Of a DNA stretch of 64,000 nucleotides, positions 33,401 through 47,145 are shown in pieces. The stretch comes from Cymodocea nodosa (taxonomy: Eukaryota; Streptophyta; Magnoliopsida; Alismatales; Cymodoceaceae). The DNA lies in the NCBI GenBank assembly GCA_036874045.1, contig CM072345.1, forward strand, positions 11,704,501 to 11,768,500, written 5' to 3'. The notes below the pieces were generated by a model. The model was not told the DNA's origin. It searched no databases and was given only the letters and a program-made list of their open reading frames with translations. A program made the position numbers and the translations under genes. Within the stretch, counting starts at the first letter, position 1, and the number at the start of each line of letters is the position of its first letter.

Positions 33401-36400
33401 TAAAAAAGTGATGAAATTAAAAATTAATATATTTGTGTATGTCAATAATGTAATATAGATTTGCAAATACAATGACAAAACACATTTAACTACTATGAAA
33501 TCTATGAAACTAGACTAATAACTTCTAGAAACAATGATCTATTATTGATTAACAAGAAAGAAATTACAATAGTGCACATAACAAGAGATTAACAACATAA
33601 CTTTTGATTTAATAACACAAACCTAATACAATCCAATGAGATCATCTATATACAAGTTCAGCTAGACACTACCAAATGTCATTTTCACAAATGAAGCAAT
33701 TCTCATTTTACTTAGGTGAAGTATAGTGCAGTTTGGGTGAGGATGAGGACAACTTACCTAAGACAAAGATGGACGAACAAAAATTGTAGTCATTTGGCAA
33801 AAGAGATGTGTGACTAGTAGAGAGCGTCTTGCACAGAATCTAGACAAGTGACACATAATCAGAAGAGATGTGGTGATTGACAAAGAACGTCAAAATAGGT
33901 AGGGCAAAAAAATCTATTGGAGAGGAGTGTGCGACCTAGATAGTGCATAGATGAGTAGATTGGTTATTCATCAAGTAGAGAGTTAGTAGAGTGCGACTAG
34001 ATGATGGAAAAGGAGAGGAGCATGCAACCCAAGTGACAGAAGAGGAGAGGAGTGCACAACCTAGGTGATGGATGTGCAATGGAGAAGCTACTCGATGATG
34101 GGATGGGCTACACAAGATGGCTTGAAGGGTTGAAAGAGATGAGTCGAAGGGGGGACAAAATGATTTTTCAAATGGGTGAAGGTTGATTTCTAAATTCCAA
34201 ATGAGTGTATATACCTTCAAAATAGGTCAGAATTTGGTTTCATTTCACCTACATGCATAAACACCCCTACCTAGAATTAAGAAATTCAAATTTCTTTCTA
34301 TTCAATTCCAAATGTACAAACCCCTCTTTAGATTCATTCAACAAGTTCTTTGTAAAATAGAGATTGAGATAGAAAAGAAAGAAAGTGGCATTGTAGGTCA
34401 ATGTCATTGACTGCAAATATGGGAGAGCTATTGATGATACTGATCCTAAAGCCAATTCATCTTATTTCTAGCATAGTATTAGATTTTTAAATTGCTCCTC
34501 AATCAAAATATAGCCTTGAAACTGCAGTATAGGGATAGGAGCATCAAATTGTCAGATAGCCTCTTTAGACATTGAGAAATGATTTGGAAGGCCTGTTTGT
34601 GTATGTCGAAAAATTCAAAAATAGAAGAAATGGAAAGTTTAAAATCTTGGAAAATAAAAAATCTAGAATCTTAGGAAAAATTGAGGTGTTTGTGCATGTA
34701 ATGGAAAGTCATGAATCTCAAGAAAAATATGTATATTAATATGATTAAATAAATTGATAATATTTTAAATTTATCATTATGTAATAATAAAACTTGATCT
34801 ATTAATATAATTAATATGCTTTAATTATATAATGCAAAAGAAATTATATAAACTTGAATTTCATCTCTCATAATTATTATTATAAAAAGAAATATTGACA
34901 TGGTAGCCTAAATAATTTTATATAAATAGACTTTTATAAATTCAAATACATCACCTTTTATAAGGTGCAATAATCTACAATATTACATTATAATTAGTAA
35001 TAAATATACAATAATCAATAAAAATTAACTATAATATTCCTAAAAAATCTCTCATCCTTATTCCTCTTCATTGTGTAGTTCTTCCTCCATCACCCAAATT
35101 GATTGGAGGTAAGAACAAAGATGGGCAGTGGCAAGGATGAAACTTGAGTGTAGGCAGTAGGCAGTGAGGTTGTGGTTGGGGCGAAGAGGTTGGGCAGGCC
35201 AAGGAGCTCACAATCGGGTGGAGAGGTTGCACATAGGCGAGCAAGAAGTTCGTAGTTGGGGTGGGGAGGTTGCATGTAGGCAGACAGGGGGGTTGTGAGT
35301 GGGGAGATCGCACTTAGGGTAGGGGAGGTCATGCGTGGGTAGGTAAGGAGGTCACGCACATAGTTGGATTTCTTATGATTCGGAGGAGGAAGGGTGCTTA
35401 TCTTGGAAATTCTGACCCTTTTATATGTGGGAATTTTTTTTTACTTTCCCAAGATTCTGATATGCACAAACAAGTATAAAGTTTTCCCTACTTTCTTTTT
35501 CTTGGGATTCCTAAGATTTTAGGCAGCACAAACCCCCCTTTATTATATTTCTTTCTTTGTCCTTTATGTTTATGTTTGGAGGCTGACCACCTTTATCTAT
35601 CTCTTTTTTTTCTCCTTTCTTTTGTTCTCTCTAGAGATCTCCTAGACCCATCAATTGAAAATGGTGGGTGCTGGTTCCAAATTTGGTGTTCATGTACATG
35701 ACCTCCATTAGATTTTCCCCTAAATTTGTTTCCATATGCCTAAGGAGGGGTGTTTTGTGCTTGGCAGAATCTCCAAGAAAGAAAGTTTAGAAAGGGAATT
35801 TTGAAAGATGAGACATTTGTGCACATTGAAATTTATGGAATGGAAAGTTAAACTTTCCCCTCATATAAACGAATAGACAAAATGTCTATTCCCTCCACCC
35901 TTAGAAACCCTTTGAACAAACAAAAAGTCACCCTTTCCCAATCGAAATCCCTCACATCTCATCTCGTCCAAACTCCCTTGCACTTGCATTGTCAATCTCT
36001 TGCAGTTTCATCATTGGTGGTGTCATCATTGTCCTTTGTACAATATGTGCAACCCCATAACTATCTTTCATCATCATTGATCATTCTCTATTGATCTCTC
36101 TGTAATCATCGTTGTAGCCCCCTTTTCTACTATGTTCCAGCTCCCTTTTCATAATTGCGTTTTTGTGATGTGAGTTTGGAAAAATGATGTGAACAATTAG
36201 GTGTGATCAATTCAGACATTGATTAGGGAAGGGCAGCGAATGATTAGGGCATATGGTTTCTTGTTATTAATGAAAATATTAAGGATTTGGGAGTTATAAT
36301 TGTTTATGAATATGATTTTAGAGATGAAGGATTTGGTAATATGAAGGAAATTTTACATGTGACTTCTTTACTTGTGTTTTATTATTATCTAGAAGTCTCC

Positions 36401-38117
36401 TCTTCGTAGACCTACATTTTACTGATGTCCTATTTTACCTTTTGAAGTATAAAAACTAAAATTTCAAATTCCTTTCTAATTAGAATGTAATACATATTTT
36501 ATATAATAATTAGAATTTTCATAAAATGTTTGTTTATTGATTAATAATAATTTCGTATGACATATTCCTCTTCCTCACATTTTATTAAATACAAATCCTT
36601 TCTTCAATTATGACTTTCCTGATTTTTTCTCATTTACATAAACATCTTTTTTTCTTTTTGGATTTTTCGTTTTTGATTATTTTGAACTTTCTATTTCTTA
36701 TATTTTCTAATTTTCCATTATACATAAATGGACCTTAAAATTCAAACATGGATCTCTTATATGTCCTTTTTCTGTCTTTGATGGAACTTATAATGATTGA
36801 TGACGTGCACTTGCACAATATCATGTTGATAAAATTGTTTGCCTGCTTCCAATCTCTCATGGAGAGTCTGTCAAATGTCTTGAAAGGTTTGACATCATTT
36901 AATTAGATGTATCGTTTATTTTATATTCAGAGAGGCTTTTTTAACTACGAACATATAGTGAAGTTGGTATCATGCCTAGCCGATAGAATTTCCAACTTCC
37001 AACTGCGCCGTCTATCATATGTGAAGTTCGATTAAATTTCCCTGATGAGAATTTGTTTTTTTATATATTTTTTTTTTCCGTAAAAAACCTTCATATTTAC
37101 TGCTTAATGAAAAGCTTGTGCTGACTTCCTAGTTTATTAGAAACTGTACTCTGAGTTGGAATTTAGGTTCTACGATTTAAGATAACACTGCTAGTATGTT
37201 TGTGCAAGTTGCACCTCTCAAAATGGAATGTCATGAATTTTTTTCAAAGATGAACTGTGTAGATGACATTTTGGTGATTTTTTTGAGATGTGTATTAGGT
37301 GAATCTTTGATTGTTTTTCATCTCAACAAAGACACAATCAGACTGCTTTTGTTATATGTTACTAATTTTTCCCAAATTCGTCTGACAAATTTAAATTTAG
37401 TTTTCAAAAGCAGCTGGGAAAATTAAAGAAGCAATATCCAGCCTACCTTTTGCCACAGTGGTTGATGATGCTGAGGAAGCAGGATCGTTTGAGAAGGCCG
37501 AGAAGCACATGACAGATGCTTCCGCAGAGGATTCAAAAAGCAGTTCAAGTGATCAATTGCCTCAGACAAATGTTGAAACGTGTGATCCTTTTGGATTAGA
37601 TGCTCTGCTTCCAGAAAAATCCAGGGATGAAAAGACAAAGGCAAGGAAGGAGGCTTTAGCTTCAAAGCAGGACAATAAAGAAGAGTTGAAGAGATTTCTG
37701 AAGTCGAAGAGGGAATCTGTGATCCTATGCCTAGAGACTGCAGCTCGGCGCTACAAAACGCCTTGGTGTGTCTTCTCAATTCTTGCGTATTGCATTCCAA
37801 CACACATCGCCATACTTCGTCGATGCTAATAGATGTGCTATGAATATGGCAGGGCGCAGACAGTTATAGATATTTTAGCCAAGCATGCCTCTGACAACAT
37901 GAATAGGTTTACTTCACGTCAGAGAGACGCCATCCAGAAGCTGTGGAATTCCATTAGAGAGCAGCAAACCAGAAGAAGGCAAGGGAAATCTGTGGCAGGG
38001 AAGCTGGACATGAATGCCTTTGAGTATCTTCAGGAGAAATATGCCAATGAGAAGATAAGCATACGCCACGCTGTTGGAGGTGGGGGAGAGCGCCGTGCCG
38101 AGCAATGGCTTGGGTAA
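30460..38117 (+). CDS. Conserved plant protein of unknown function, five exons
   Basis: Exons 30,460-30,631, 31,253-31,542, 31,721-31,810, 37,401-37,765 and 37,853-38,117 join with correct phase to a 393-residue protein. All introns are GT-AG. I recognise the overall pattern as a family present across flowering plants but know no function for it. The N-terminus (MADNLFEGLPPP) is Pro- and Ser-rich and leads to ALKSALKR. Next comes a helical block (KRLRFKTTTDATTAQVIEAM ... SKLAIQLIQ), an acidic Ser-rich linker, and a basic helical C-terminus (RFTSRQRDAIQKLWNSIREQ, NAFEYLQEKYANEKISIRHA) ending AEQWLG. There is no signal peptide or membrane segment; the basic tracts would fit a nuclear or RNA-associated role, which is inference only. 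Intron 3 is 5.6 kb, the others 87 to 621 bases. Confidence 0.88.
33258..34331. mobile_element. Inverted-repeat DNA transposon-like element 1 (in intron 3)
   Basis: The left end (TTTGTGTAGTTGGAATTGAA) and the reverse complement of the right end (TTTGTACATTTGGAATTGAA) match over about 45 bases with gaps. A second, subterminal motif (GTGTTGTGTACATTC inside left, GTGTTTATGCATG inside right) is also inverted. No transposase frame is visible, so it would be non-autonomous. Exact ends and target-site duplication are uncertain. Confidence 0.55.
34588..35540. mobile_element. Inverted-repeat element 2 (in intron 3)
   Basis: The left end reads GCCTGTTTGTGTATGTCG, followed by AAAATCTTGG and a subterminal GAGGTGTTTGTGCATG. 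The right end in reverse complement reads GGGGTTTGTGCTGCC, followed by AAAATCTTAGG and a subterminal CTTGTTTGTGCATATC. The terminal-plus-subterminal plan matches element 1. No coding capacity is seen. Boundaries are approximate. Confidence 0.5.
35741..36735. mobile_element. Inverted-repeat element 3 (in intron 3)
   Basis: Left end AGGGGTGTTTTGTGCTTGG with subterminal GACATTTGTGCACATTG. Right end in reverse complement GGTCCATTTATGTATAATGG with subterminal GATGTTTATGTAAATGAG. The same architecture as elements 1 and 2 but more diverged, hence lower confidence. Confidence 0.4.
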
Positions 38118-38429
38118 ATTTATTACAACTACTAAATCAATCATGTTAAATGTCCATGTCAAAATAGTTGTACGAAAATGATGGATTAGGTACATGATTT
38201 TCGTCTTTTGCAAATTAGAAACCTGTACTAATAACCTGCCTAAAAGCTGTTCAAATGTAACTCAATTTGGGCATACTTGCGGAAATTTTTATATATTTAC
38301 GTGTTTAAACATTAAAAATCTTATGCGATTAGCATTCAGAATGCTCTATTCGATAAAACTAAAAATTTTTCAGTTAAATCACGAATAATCCATTAAGACA
38401 GGCGATAACAAAAAAGCGATTATTGACAG

Positions 38430-38725
38430 AGCCAGCGGTAGAAAACGATCTCAAGACGGTAAGTAGAGACGGTATCTTTATGGAAACGGTAAACGATCAC
38501 TGCTTTTGCACCTCCGAAAGCAGCAAGTGGTAAACACTAAAACAGCAATAGAGATCGATATCAGAATGGTAGTGGTATCAGTAATCAGCAATAAAATAGT
38601 ATTTCGTACAATCATTGCTTTTGCAACTTCGATAAGTAGCAAGTAGTGAACACTTTAAGAACAGTAGAAATCACTATCAAGATGTAGAGGCATTAGTGAT
38701 CAGCGATAAAACGGCATTCTGTAGG
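38430..38725. repeat. Degenerate tandem repeat, period about 115 bp
   Basis: The segment starting GATCACTGCTTTTGCACCTC near 38,495 recurs as AATCATTGCTTTTGCAACTT near 38,610. Both are followed by AGCAAGTRGTRAACACT-like text, an ATCRMTATCARRATG block and an ATCAGYRATAAAA block. A partial third unit precedes them. Confidence 0.65.
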
Positions 38726-39931
38726 GTCCTTCGTATCTTTTCTTTTTGTTTAGAGTTTTTGTAACAGAACTAGAATTAGTAATAGTATAATAGCTGTTGG
38801 TACGACACTTCATAGCCTTGAGCCTAAGAAAATCAATCCTCTATCCTTATTTATTAGTCTACTTTTCCTGTTTGGACAGAAACAACAATATCAGTGGTAA
38901 AACATGCAGAAAAAATCGAAACCAAATTTGGCAAACGATTACAATATGGTAAATAGAAATCCATCTTTCTAGTTAATCGAAAAGAACTATTTATATCATA
39001 GAGTTTTGAATCTTTTAATAACGAAGGGGCTATCCAATCCGTAGACTACGCATTCGAGTGACGGGACTTAGTTAATATTTGTCTGATGTTAACTTCGTCA
39101 AATCAATCGGTAAAACTACGGTAATCATTTTGTCATGTATCTTATATATATAAACAGCAAGGTGGACAATGACAATTGTATGGGGGCAAGAGAATAGCCG
39201 ATAAAACCAATCAGTAATTATAACAATTTAGAATAAAATCAGTGGAACGATCCATTAAGAATCAGTGGAATCGATAGAGTCGTTACCATAGCAGTACGTC
39301 CAACAAATCAATTAGTAAAACATTCAAGTCAAATCTAGACTCCAGGTACGACAGCAATTTTACAAGGAAATCATCCAACCAACTCAACTCATCACCTAAT
39401 CATCAAGAAAAATATATTGAAATAGATCTAAAACTAATATTGATCCCAACCACAAAATAATTGGTCAATTCATGAAACAATGACTTATTGATAACCCTAT
39501 TTCAAATTGTTTGCAAAAAAATCAAGTAATCAATCCTTGAGTTTATTGATAATAATGATTATAAATAATATTACTGTTTTAACCAACTAAAACTATTACT
39601 ACAGTACTAATCAGTCCATCCACAGCCGTGTCATTCCGTACTCGCTTTCTGCTTGGAAACCGAGACGAGACTTGCCAAGTCGTGAGGTGATTACCCACAT
39701 GAACGCTGCAATCAAGAGATTCAGGTTTCACTTTCTTTCTCCTCTCTCCATTAAAAGCAGAGGGAAAGAGAAAGGCTTTCTTTCTCCGCGTTTCGTGACT
39801 TTCAAACCCGAACAAACAAACAGACAGTAGTTAAATCAGAAAAGACGTGAGCTCATAAATAAATCTCATCACTAACATACATCAATCAATGATCATCTCC
39901 CTTCGACTACTCCCGCGCCTGGAGTTTCACA

Positions 39932-39951
39932 CCCCCCCCCCCCCCCCCCCC
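39932..39951. repeat. Poly-C run (20)
   Basis: Twenty consecutive C on the plus strand. The length may be unreliable, as homopolymers are prone to sequencing error. Confidence 0.8.
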
Positions 39952-41779
39952 TCCTCCCTCTTCTCGTCTAGTCGTCTTGTCTTCATGCACACACCCAGAC
40001 TCTCTCTCTCTCTCTCTCTTGCATGACCCATCACCAACTCTTCCTTCCAGCCGCACCCATCCTTGTCGTTGGCGCCACACGATCATCTTAATTAACCGAC
40101 GGAGGGCCCTGGGTTGGAAAAACTGCCCCCGAATCAAACGGCACGTCTACGGCGTAAACCACATCTTCCATTCAAACAGGAGCCAAAGAATCCGAGACGT
40201 GCGGGAATGAAAGCGAAGGCATCCCACTGTGTCCGACGACCGCAAGGCAACGTTGCTCGTGTGTACTCCCCTGTCTCCATGGGTTAGGGTTTACACGTTA
40301 GAGCCGATGCTTAACCACGTCACGTGCAAATGTGAACCAGTTGAGTTGGCCAGAAAATGACTCCATACCAAAGCTAGGGTTTTCTAGCCTGAGTATGCAT
40401 GACTCATGCAGGCAAGCGAGCATATTTACGCGAACAAATTAAACTCCACGTACATCGGTTAAGAACACACCCAGCAAACTCACTTGTTACTACTTAATTT
40501 TAAATTAAAATTTCAGATTGAAATGCTTGTCGATGGATAAAGAATCCTCAATGATTGTGGTTTTTGTTCGCAGAATTGAACGATCGATGGTTGATTGATA
40601 TATATATATATATATATGCATTCACATGATCAGCAACAACATGAAGAGATCGAGAACAGGAAAAACCCTATAATCTGGTAAGACTAATACACGTGTGGTG
40701 GTGCCACCGGCAAATCATATATAAATCCGCTGTCCGTTTGACGGGTCTACGACGACCGTTCGTCGTCGTTAATTTAAAAGCGAACTTTGTCGGGTTCCAA
40801 CAGCACTGCCAAATTTGTCCAATCCGAAGCTAAATAAATCGGTTTCGACGACGTCCCCGACGGAATGAATCCTTTGCTTCGCAAGAAATTAATTAAAATC
40901 CCTCCATCTTTTCGAGGTGCATGACAACAAGGACATGAATGCATGCATTGAAAACTATACCAAGGAGGATAAAGTGTACCTCCTAGGGTTTAGGCCGGTC
41001 GTTGCTTCGACGACTTCTTCGCGGCCAGCTGCAGCATAGCTTTCGTTTTGAAATTTAGAGTTTATTGAGTTGGATCCACGTGAATCCGTAGGAGACAGTA
41101 TACTGGAGATACGTGTATCCTAGGATTTGGTCAAACTCTCTTGTATATCCTGGGTTACACTTACAGCAGCTGCTTCATTTTCTATATATGGTCCGAACGA
41201 GGTTTGCAGCTCATGACCGACTCTGGGTTTTCGAAGATTGCTTACTTTCTTTCTTTTTTCTTGAGTACATACAAAGTAAAGAAAGATTACTCGTGCAAAT
41301 CAGCACCCGTCGTTCCTGTATTCATCTCTTGACCCAGAAGCTACCTAGCTTCCCAGTCTACATCTTCTGATAAAGTTGGAATAGCATGGCCTTCTAAATT
41401 AAATGTTTGCGTGTGGGGGCCAGATTTCTACTTAATCTTTAGGTAAGTCGCATCGGAATCAATGACCACTTAAATCTTTTCGCCAACTACTCAAGTGTCA
41501 ACTGGCAGAGCTCTGTGACGTACCCCATGTATATGATTGATTATAAATGCACGATAAAACTTTTATCTAATTTAAACAATGGGATCTTTGATCTTTCGTC
41601 CAAAGATAAGATATCAAATTTGTCTATTCCTATTAAATTTCAGTCAGATATTCAAATTGAAAATTCTTAATGAAGCTCAAATTTTAATGCATCCTAGATT
41701 ATACTGTAGATTAAAATATTCATGTAATTATTGTCCGTTTAAGTAAATAATCAAATATATCAACAACTTATTCAAGAAA

Positions 41780-42030
41780 GGGCCCCGCCATTCTTGACCG
41801 TCAAATAACTTCAAAAAAAAAAGAAGGGTTAAAGACTTTAACCATTGAATAACAATGGGCAGGAGAAGATTGCCCCCTAACCATCGATAACTTCACGTGA
41901 GAGGTTCAAAACATCAACTCTTGAACGACATTGCGGAAGGGGCCAACTGCCCCTGACGTCGAAGGCTTTGGACATCCAGTAATGATCAATCGCCCCTTAA
42001 CTATCATTAACTTCAGCTAAAGGGGTAGTT
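41780..42030. repeat. Degenerate repeats with a CCCCNNAACNATCNATAACTTC core
   Basis: Three related blocks occur near 41,781 (GGCCCCGCCATTCTTGACCG), 41,870 (GCCCCCTAACCATCGATAAC) and 41,989 (GCCCCTTAACTATCATTAAC). They are probably pieces of an old LTR or satellite-like sequence. Confidence 0.4.
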
Positions 42031-44558
42031 AGTAGAACTTTTGCCGTAATTTGCCTTCAGTGGCATGACAAAGGGGAGCGAGTTTACTGGCTATGAGAGA
42101 GCGCACCAAAGGATAAACCTATTCGATAAACGAGACAACAATTTTAGGGCTTTTTGCTAGGGTTACCTTGAGTTCTAAGGCTCCATCGTTCACATAAAGG
42201 AAGAGGCGAATGACCAGTTATGCAAGGCCGGTTTACCATATATATTTCCACTTATAAATCTTGCGTCACTTATGTCTAGCTACTGCATGCCCCATCTTTA
42301 ATTACTTACTTGAAAGCATGGTTGATGATGTGTGTACTGTGGCAGCTGGTTAAATAAGCAAACTATATGTACTTCAAGGTAGTCAAGACCATATTGTTGT
42401 GTGAAGCCTTGTGCCACATGACATGCTTTAAAGCATTGGATGAATTCATCTGCATCTTCGTTAACTCGAAATATTCATTTGTTACTAACAAAATCGGATA
42501 TTGGTACGTGGTGTTGGAACCAATCAGCCTTCAATTCTCATTATGTATAAGGGCATCATATTCTGAATTAGTGGCTATTGAGGCCACTAATTGGAGTTCG
42601 CAATGGCTGATCTATTTTGTGGTCATCAGTGTGGTGAAATGTTAGTGGGACAAGTGAAAAATAAAGCTAAAGTGTATAAAATTGCAAAAATAAAATGAAA
42701 ATAGTGTCAACAAACTTAAAACAAAAAATAAAATAAAATTTATTAATGTGATTCTAACATAAACTTTAACTATTTTTAAGGTTTTTTGAAAATAAAACAT
42801 ACCCTTGAAATTTTAGATCATCAAGAAACTATGACTTTTAACTAATACGAATTCAGGCATTTCTCATGTGATTATAAGCATGTTAAAGTCTTTCATTCAT
42901 TCCAATTTAGATTATAATTTATTACAAGTAAAATTTAAATGGATTTTAGTTTTTGGATGGATGTGGGCATGCAAGCATAAAGGTACCCCCCCTGAGTGCA
43001 TTGTTTAAGCTAATAATATTAATCCTAGCTAATAGAGTAGAAATTAATCAAGCGATACACATATATATATATATAGATTAGCGGTCTGATCAGTCTCGAT
43101 CAAATGCATGTAATGATACCTTGGAAGATCATCGACAATCTCCCAAACAAGTTTCTTAGGAGCCATCAAACCAAAATGTGTGCGTTTTCCCACGCCAGAA
43201 CAGTTGTCCCTCCTCCAGCGTACCGAGACGACACAAGCACTTCACATCTCATTTGGTCTCTTGTGCTGGGCAACTTCTACACCCATACGTCGGAACTGTA
43301 GGGCAAATTAAGTTATCGGTGCTGGTGGGTTCCATTCCTGCTGCATGCATTTAGAATATTGGGTCTGGTGAGTCTCACATTCACAGGTCAGGGGGCACGT
43401 GGGCCTCTGATTTGAAGGATGTGTACCTCATCCTCTCGGATTTTGTGGAGGACGCCAGAGGAAGGGAATGTCAATTTGTACCGTGTGCATGGTAAATTGT
43501 TCCTCCTCCATCTCGGGTTTACCCACGTCAATCTTTCAGAAATCAGAATCTACTGGAAAACCAACACACTGGTGAAAATCCATCCAACCAATTGCATTCT
43601 GCGACTGACCACTTATTTTAATAGTCTGTTCCAATTCACTTCTCACGTCAACTTCTGTAGTGTCATATCTTCGTCTTATATCAAATTTCCTAAATTATCG
43701 TCCATATATATACTTATAATTTTATTTCTGATCATGGTTCGGGGTATTTTCTGATGTTACAACACCAAGCATCTATTCTTTTGCATGAAAGATTTTAGAT
43801 TTATCCTGACTAATAACTTGATAAAATTTCTATGCGGTAGAAGTTATTACTGAACATATATGGACCGTAAAATTAGAACTTCAAAAGATTTGCATACAAA
43901 GGTCACCAAAGTTCTTAAGCCATCCATACCAAACGAGATTCTCAAATTTCTGAAAAGTTCGTTAGTTTCTCCCACAAACAACTAAAGTTAAATTCTGCAG
44001 AAGAATATGTAATAGTCATAGTTTCTTTTAAAATTAAAATTTCAAAAAACTAACATAAAAAATATTATCGTGATGGAAGAATATTGAGAGGGAACGCAGC
44101 AGAACCGACGAGAAGGCAGGAGCCACAGAAAATGAGAGGAACGACACCTTAGCAGCGTAGCAGGAGTACTGGAAGGATTTTTCACGGATGAGAGGTTGAT
44201 GAGACCTTGCAAAGTTATTTATTTATTTGTAACGAGACCTCGCAAAGTTGTGGATCACTGTTTAGGGTAACCTGATTCCTTACGGAAGAATGTGAAAGTT
44301 GCGCGAACAGTACAGCACGGAGTGGTAGCCGCAGCAGTGGGTGATATCTGGGATTGAAACTTGTGCACCACCGGCCGGTTGGTCACCACAGTTAGCTTCC
44401 GATCAAAGCAATTTCTTTTTTTTAAAAATAGGAGATGTGTTAGATTAAAAACAACCCAATTGCGCGACCACATGCACAAGGTAAGTTCAAACAAATTTAA
44501 TTAATACAAAGAGAAACATAAGACAGCTTCTAAAATAAGACAACATTCTAAATAGATT

Positions 44559-45187
44559 AAGAGGGTTGTTTGTACAATTGGGAATAATAAAATATCATAA
44601 AAAATAATAGAAAGTAATGAAAAGTTAATAAAAAATTAAGATATTTGTACACAGAATAGAAAATGATGAAATACATGTGTTTGTACATAAAATAGAAAAT
44701 GATGAAAAATTATAAAATATAATATATATATATTTATAAAATAAAAATATTAAAATTAATAAATCAAATATTTTTTATATTTATCTACAAAATAGAAAAT
44801 AACAAAATTTGTTATACATAATATAAGATAGAGTCATTTGTGACAATAGTTATAACATAAAATACATTTTACACATCTTTATTGTTACACATATCTCTTA
44901 CAATATTAATTCTTATCTACTATGGATATAAACAATTTTTATATCAAAATTATATATTGTTAATATATTTTGTGATAATTTACATTTTCTTTTTCTTCAT
45001 TTTTTATTAGTTTCAGAGATCAACAGGTTAGAAAATGAAAAAAAAAATTTCTTATATATTATGAAAAAATGTCAAAATTCTTCGAAAACTCATTTGGTAC
45101 ATAAACATTTAGAAAATGATAATAAAAAAATTCATTATTTTCTTTTCCAACATTTTCTACCATTTTCTAGATGCACAAATACCTCTT
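44559..45187. mobile_element. Inverted-repeat element 4
   Basis: Left end AAGAGGGTTGTTTGTACAATTG, followed at once by two ATTTGTACACAGAATAGAAA-type repeats. Right end in reverse complement AAGAGGTATTTGTGCATCTAG, with AGAAAATGG following. It follows the architecture of elements 1-3 (outer motif plus repeated GTTTGTRCA motif) and has a very AT-rich core without coding capacity. Confidence 0.5.
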
Positions 45188-47099
45188 GAATTTCCAAAGG
45201 TTTTTCTTTACTTAAAGATAAGTTATCTAATTACAAAGAAGTCAAATCAATAATAGATTGAAATATTGAGTTTATATTGGAGGAGGAGTTTTTAAACAAG
45301 GCCAATCAAAGCAATTGGATAATCAATTCACGTCTATCTTTTTTTTTTGAAAGATAATAAAGTAGATATATTAAAGTCATAGAGAACTTAGTGAAATCAG
45401 AGCTAGAATAGAAGTTTGAAGTACAAATTAAAAGAAGAGGCATAACATTCTTAAATTGAGGTCACCTCTTTAGCAATATCATCATCCGCACTTGAAAAAG
45501 AATGTCTGATAAAAAAATGACGGTATCAAAAATATTATAAAATATCCATTAATAATATAGTTATTTTGATCTATACGACCGATTCATATCTATCTGACCA
45601 AATTCTTTGCTAGATATGCTAATTCTGGAGGGGGGAAAAGAAATGATGATTCTAAAGTCGTCTTTAATTGACTCCATCAGGACGAAAAGAAGTTTTAATA
45701 TCTTTCACGTTAGTTTAGTTTCGTTGAAAAACCACAATTAAATAAACATTTTTTAAACATGATCAGAATGAGGAGCATTTTTATAAAAAATAAAAGGCAT
45801 TTCTTAATATTATTTATGCAAACTTATTTTAAAATAAACTACATATGTTTTAATAAGTATTTTCAAACACGATTTAAATAAGCACTTATTACCGTTAATA
45901 GCCGATCAACACTTAACAATTCATCTTATCGCTTGCTCAATAAGTTGTTGTATTTTTAAAGAATGCATTTTTCATATAGGCATTCATAGTATTTTTTTTG
46001 CATTAAATATTTAGAATGATATGTCAAATTTAAATTATATATATATTATTTTATAACATTAAACGTGCGATTCACAAGAAAAGTAATAATATAATTAAAA
46101 GTAGTGAACAATTCATAAAAGTAAAAGCAAAATGACACATTGAAAACAAAATTGATATACTATTTGAAGAGAACCATACCAAAAAATGTTATAAATGTAT
46201 ATATTTATATTTTTTAAAATAAGTGTTTAATCAATGAGCGTTTAACAATTCTTTTGTAGTTTATTAGATGAGGTATACTCAGGCCACTTGTTAAATAAGC
46301 TATGCTTTTATTAAAAATGCTTATTCAATAAGCATTAGTTCTTCCTTAATTAGAATCAAATCTAGTTAAAACGCAAGAGAAGATAAGTGACGGGTAGTGC
46401 TTGGTAGCTAGATTAAGGGCCCCTTATTATGATAATAAAAGGGAAAGGATGTGCAGTCCAACAGTTGGTGGTTTAAAATAAGACTGAAAAGGAATTGGAG
46501 GGAACATGTTACTTGCTTCCACTACGTTAAGAGACAAGACAGTACATTAACACGTAATTAGGGCATAATTAAATGTGAAAGATGAGGTCGAAGTGTCTCT
46601 CAATTTATTATACTAATACATGTCACACGCACAAGCACGGGTTTAAAATACCTGAGACATTGGACTACTCGCGGAGAGTTGGTTCACCTGCAGAACAAAA
46701 AACATTAAGGGAGACTACATGCTTATGCGCGCTCATGGAATATTTTTTTTATGTCGATAATGCTGTTTGTGTTCATTGATAATGGAATATTTTGTTATGC
46801 TTACAATGTATTTGCACACAAGTATACAGATTTGTGGGAACTTCATTTATGCTGGCAGAGGTAGTTTAATTTAATTAATAATTATAAGATACCGATAAAA
46901 TCATTCCATCCATTAAATTATACGTAGTGAGCCTCTGAAATATATTTTGAGATCTGTCTGTTGATGAACAGCATACTTGTATGATCTGCAACAATTGAAG
47001 AAGAGGTTTCATTTTCATTATTCTCCATATAAAATGTTAGGAAATTTAAGAAACAATGTGGCTAGTGGGTGGTTGGATTCCATGAGTGCCCATGTTTAT

Positions 47100-47145
<46 letters not shown>

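Larger units (their letters stand above)
38118..44558. other. Intergenic region with repeats, no gene recognised
   Basis: Degenerate tandem units lie at 38.43-38.72 kb and 41.78-42.03 kb (listed separately). A 20-base C run is at 39,932-39,951, (CT)n at 40,000-40,019, (TA)n at 40,599-40,617 and (AT)n near 43,059-43,074. Open frames at 39.6-40.2, 41.1-41.4, 42.4-42.6, 43.1-43.75 and 44.25-44.5 kb have no recognisable domain. Confidence 0.5.

Noticed and set aside
46531..46659. Two GAGACA hexamers as auxin response elements for LBD29-like
   Set aside because: Six-base matches 1.3-1.5 kb upstream are expected by chance; noted in the upstream-region entry only.
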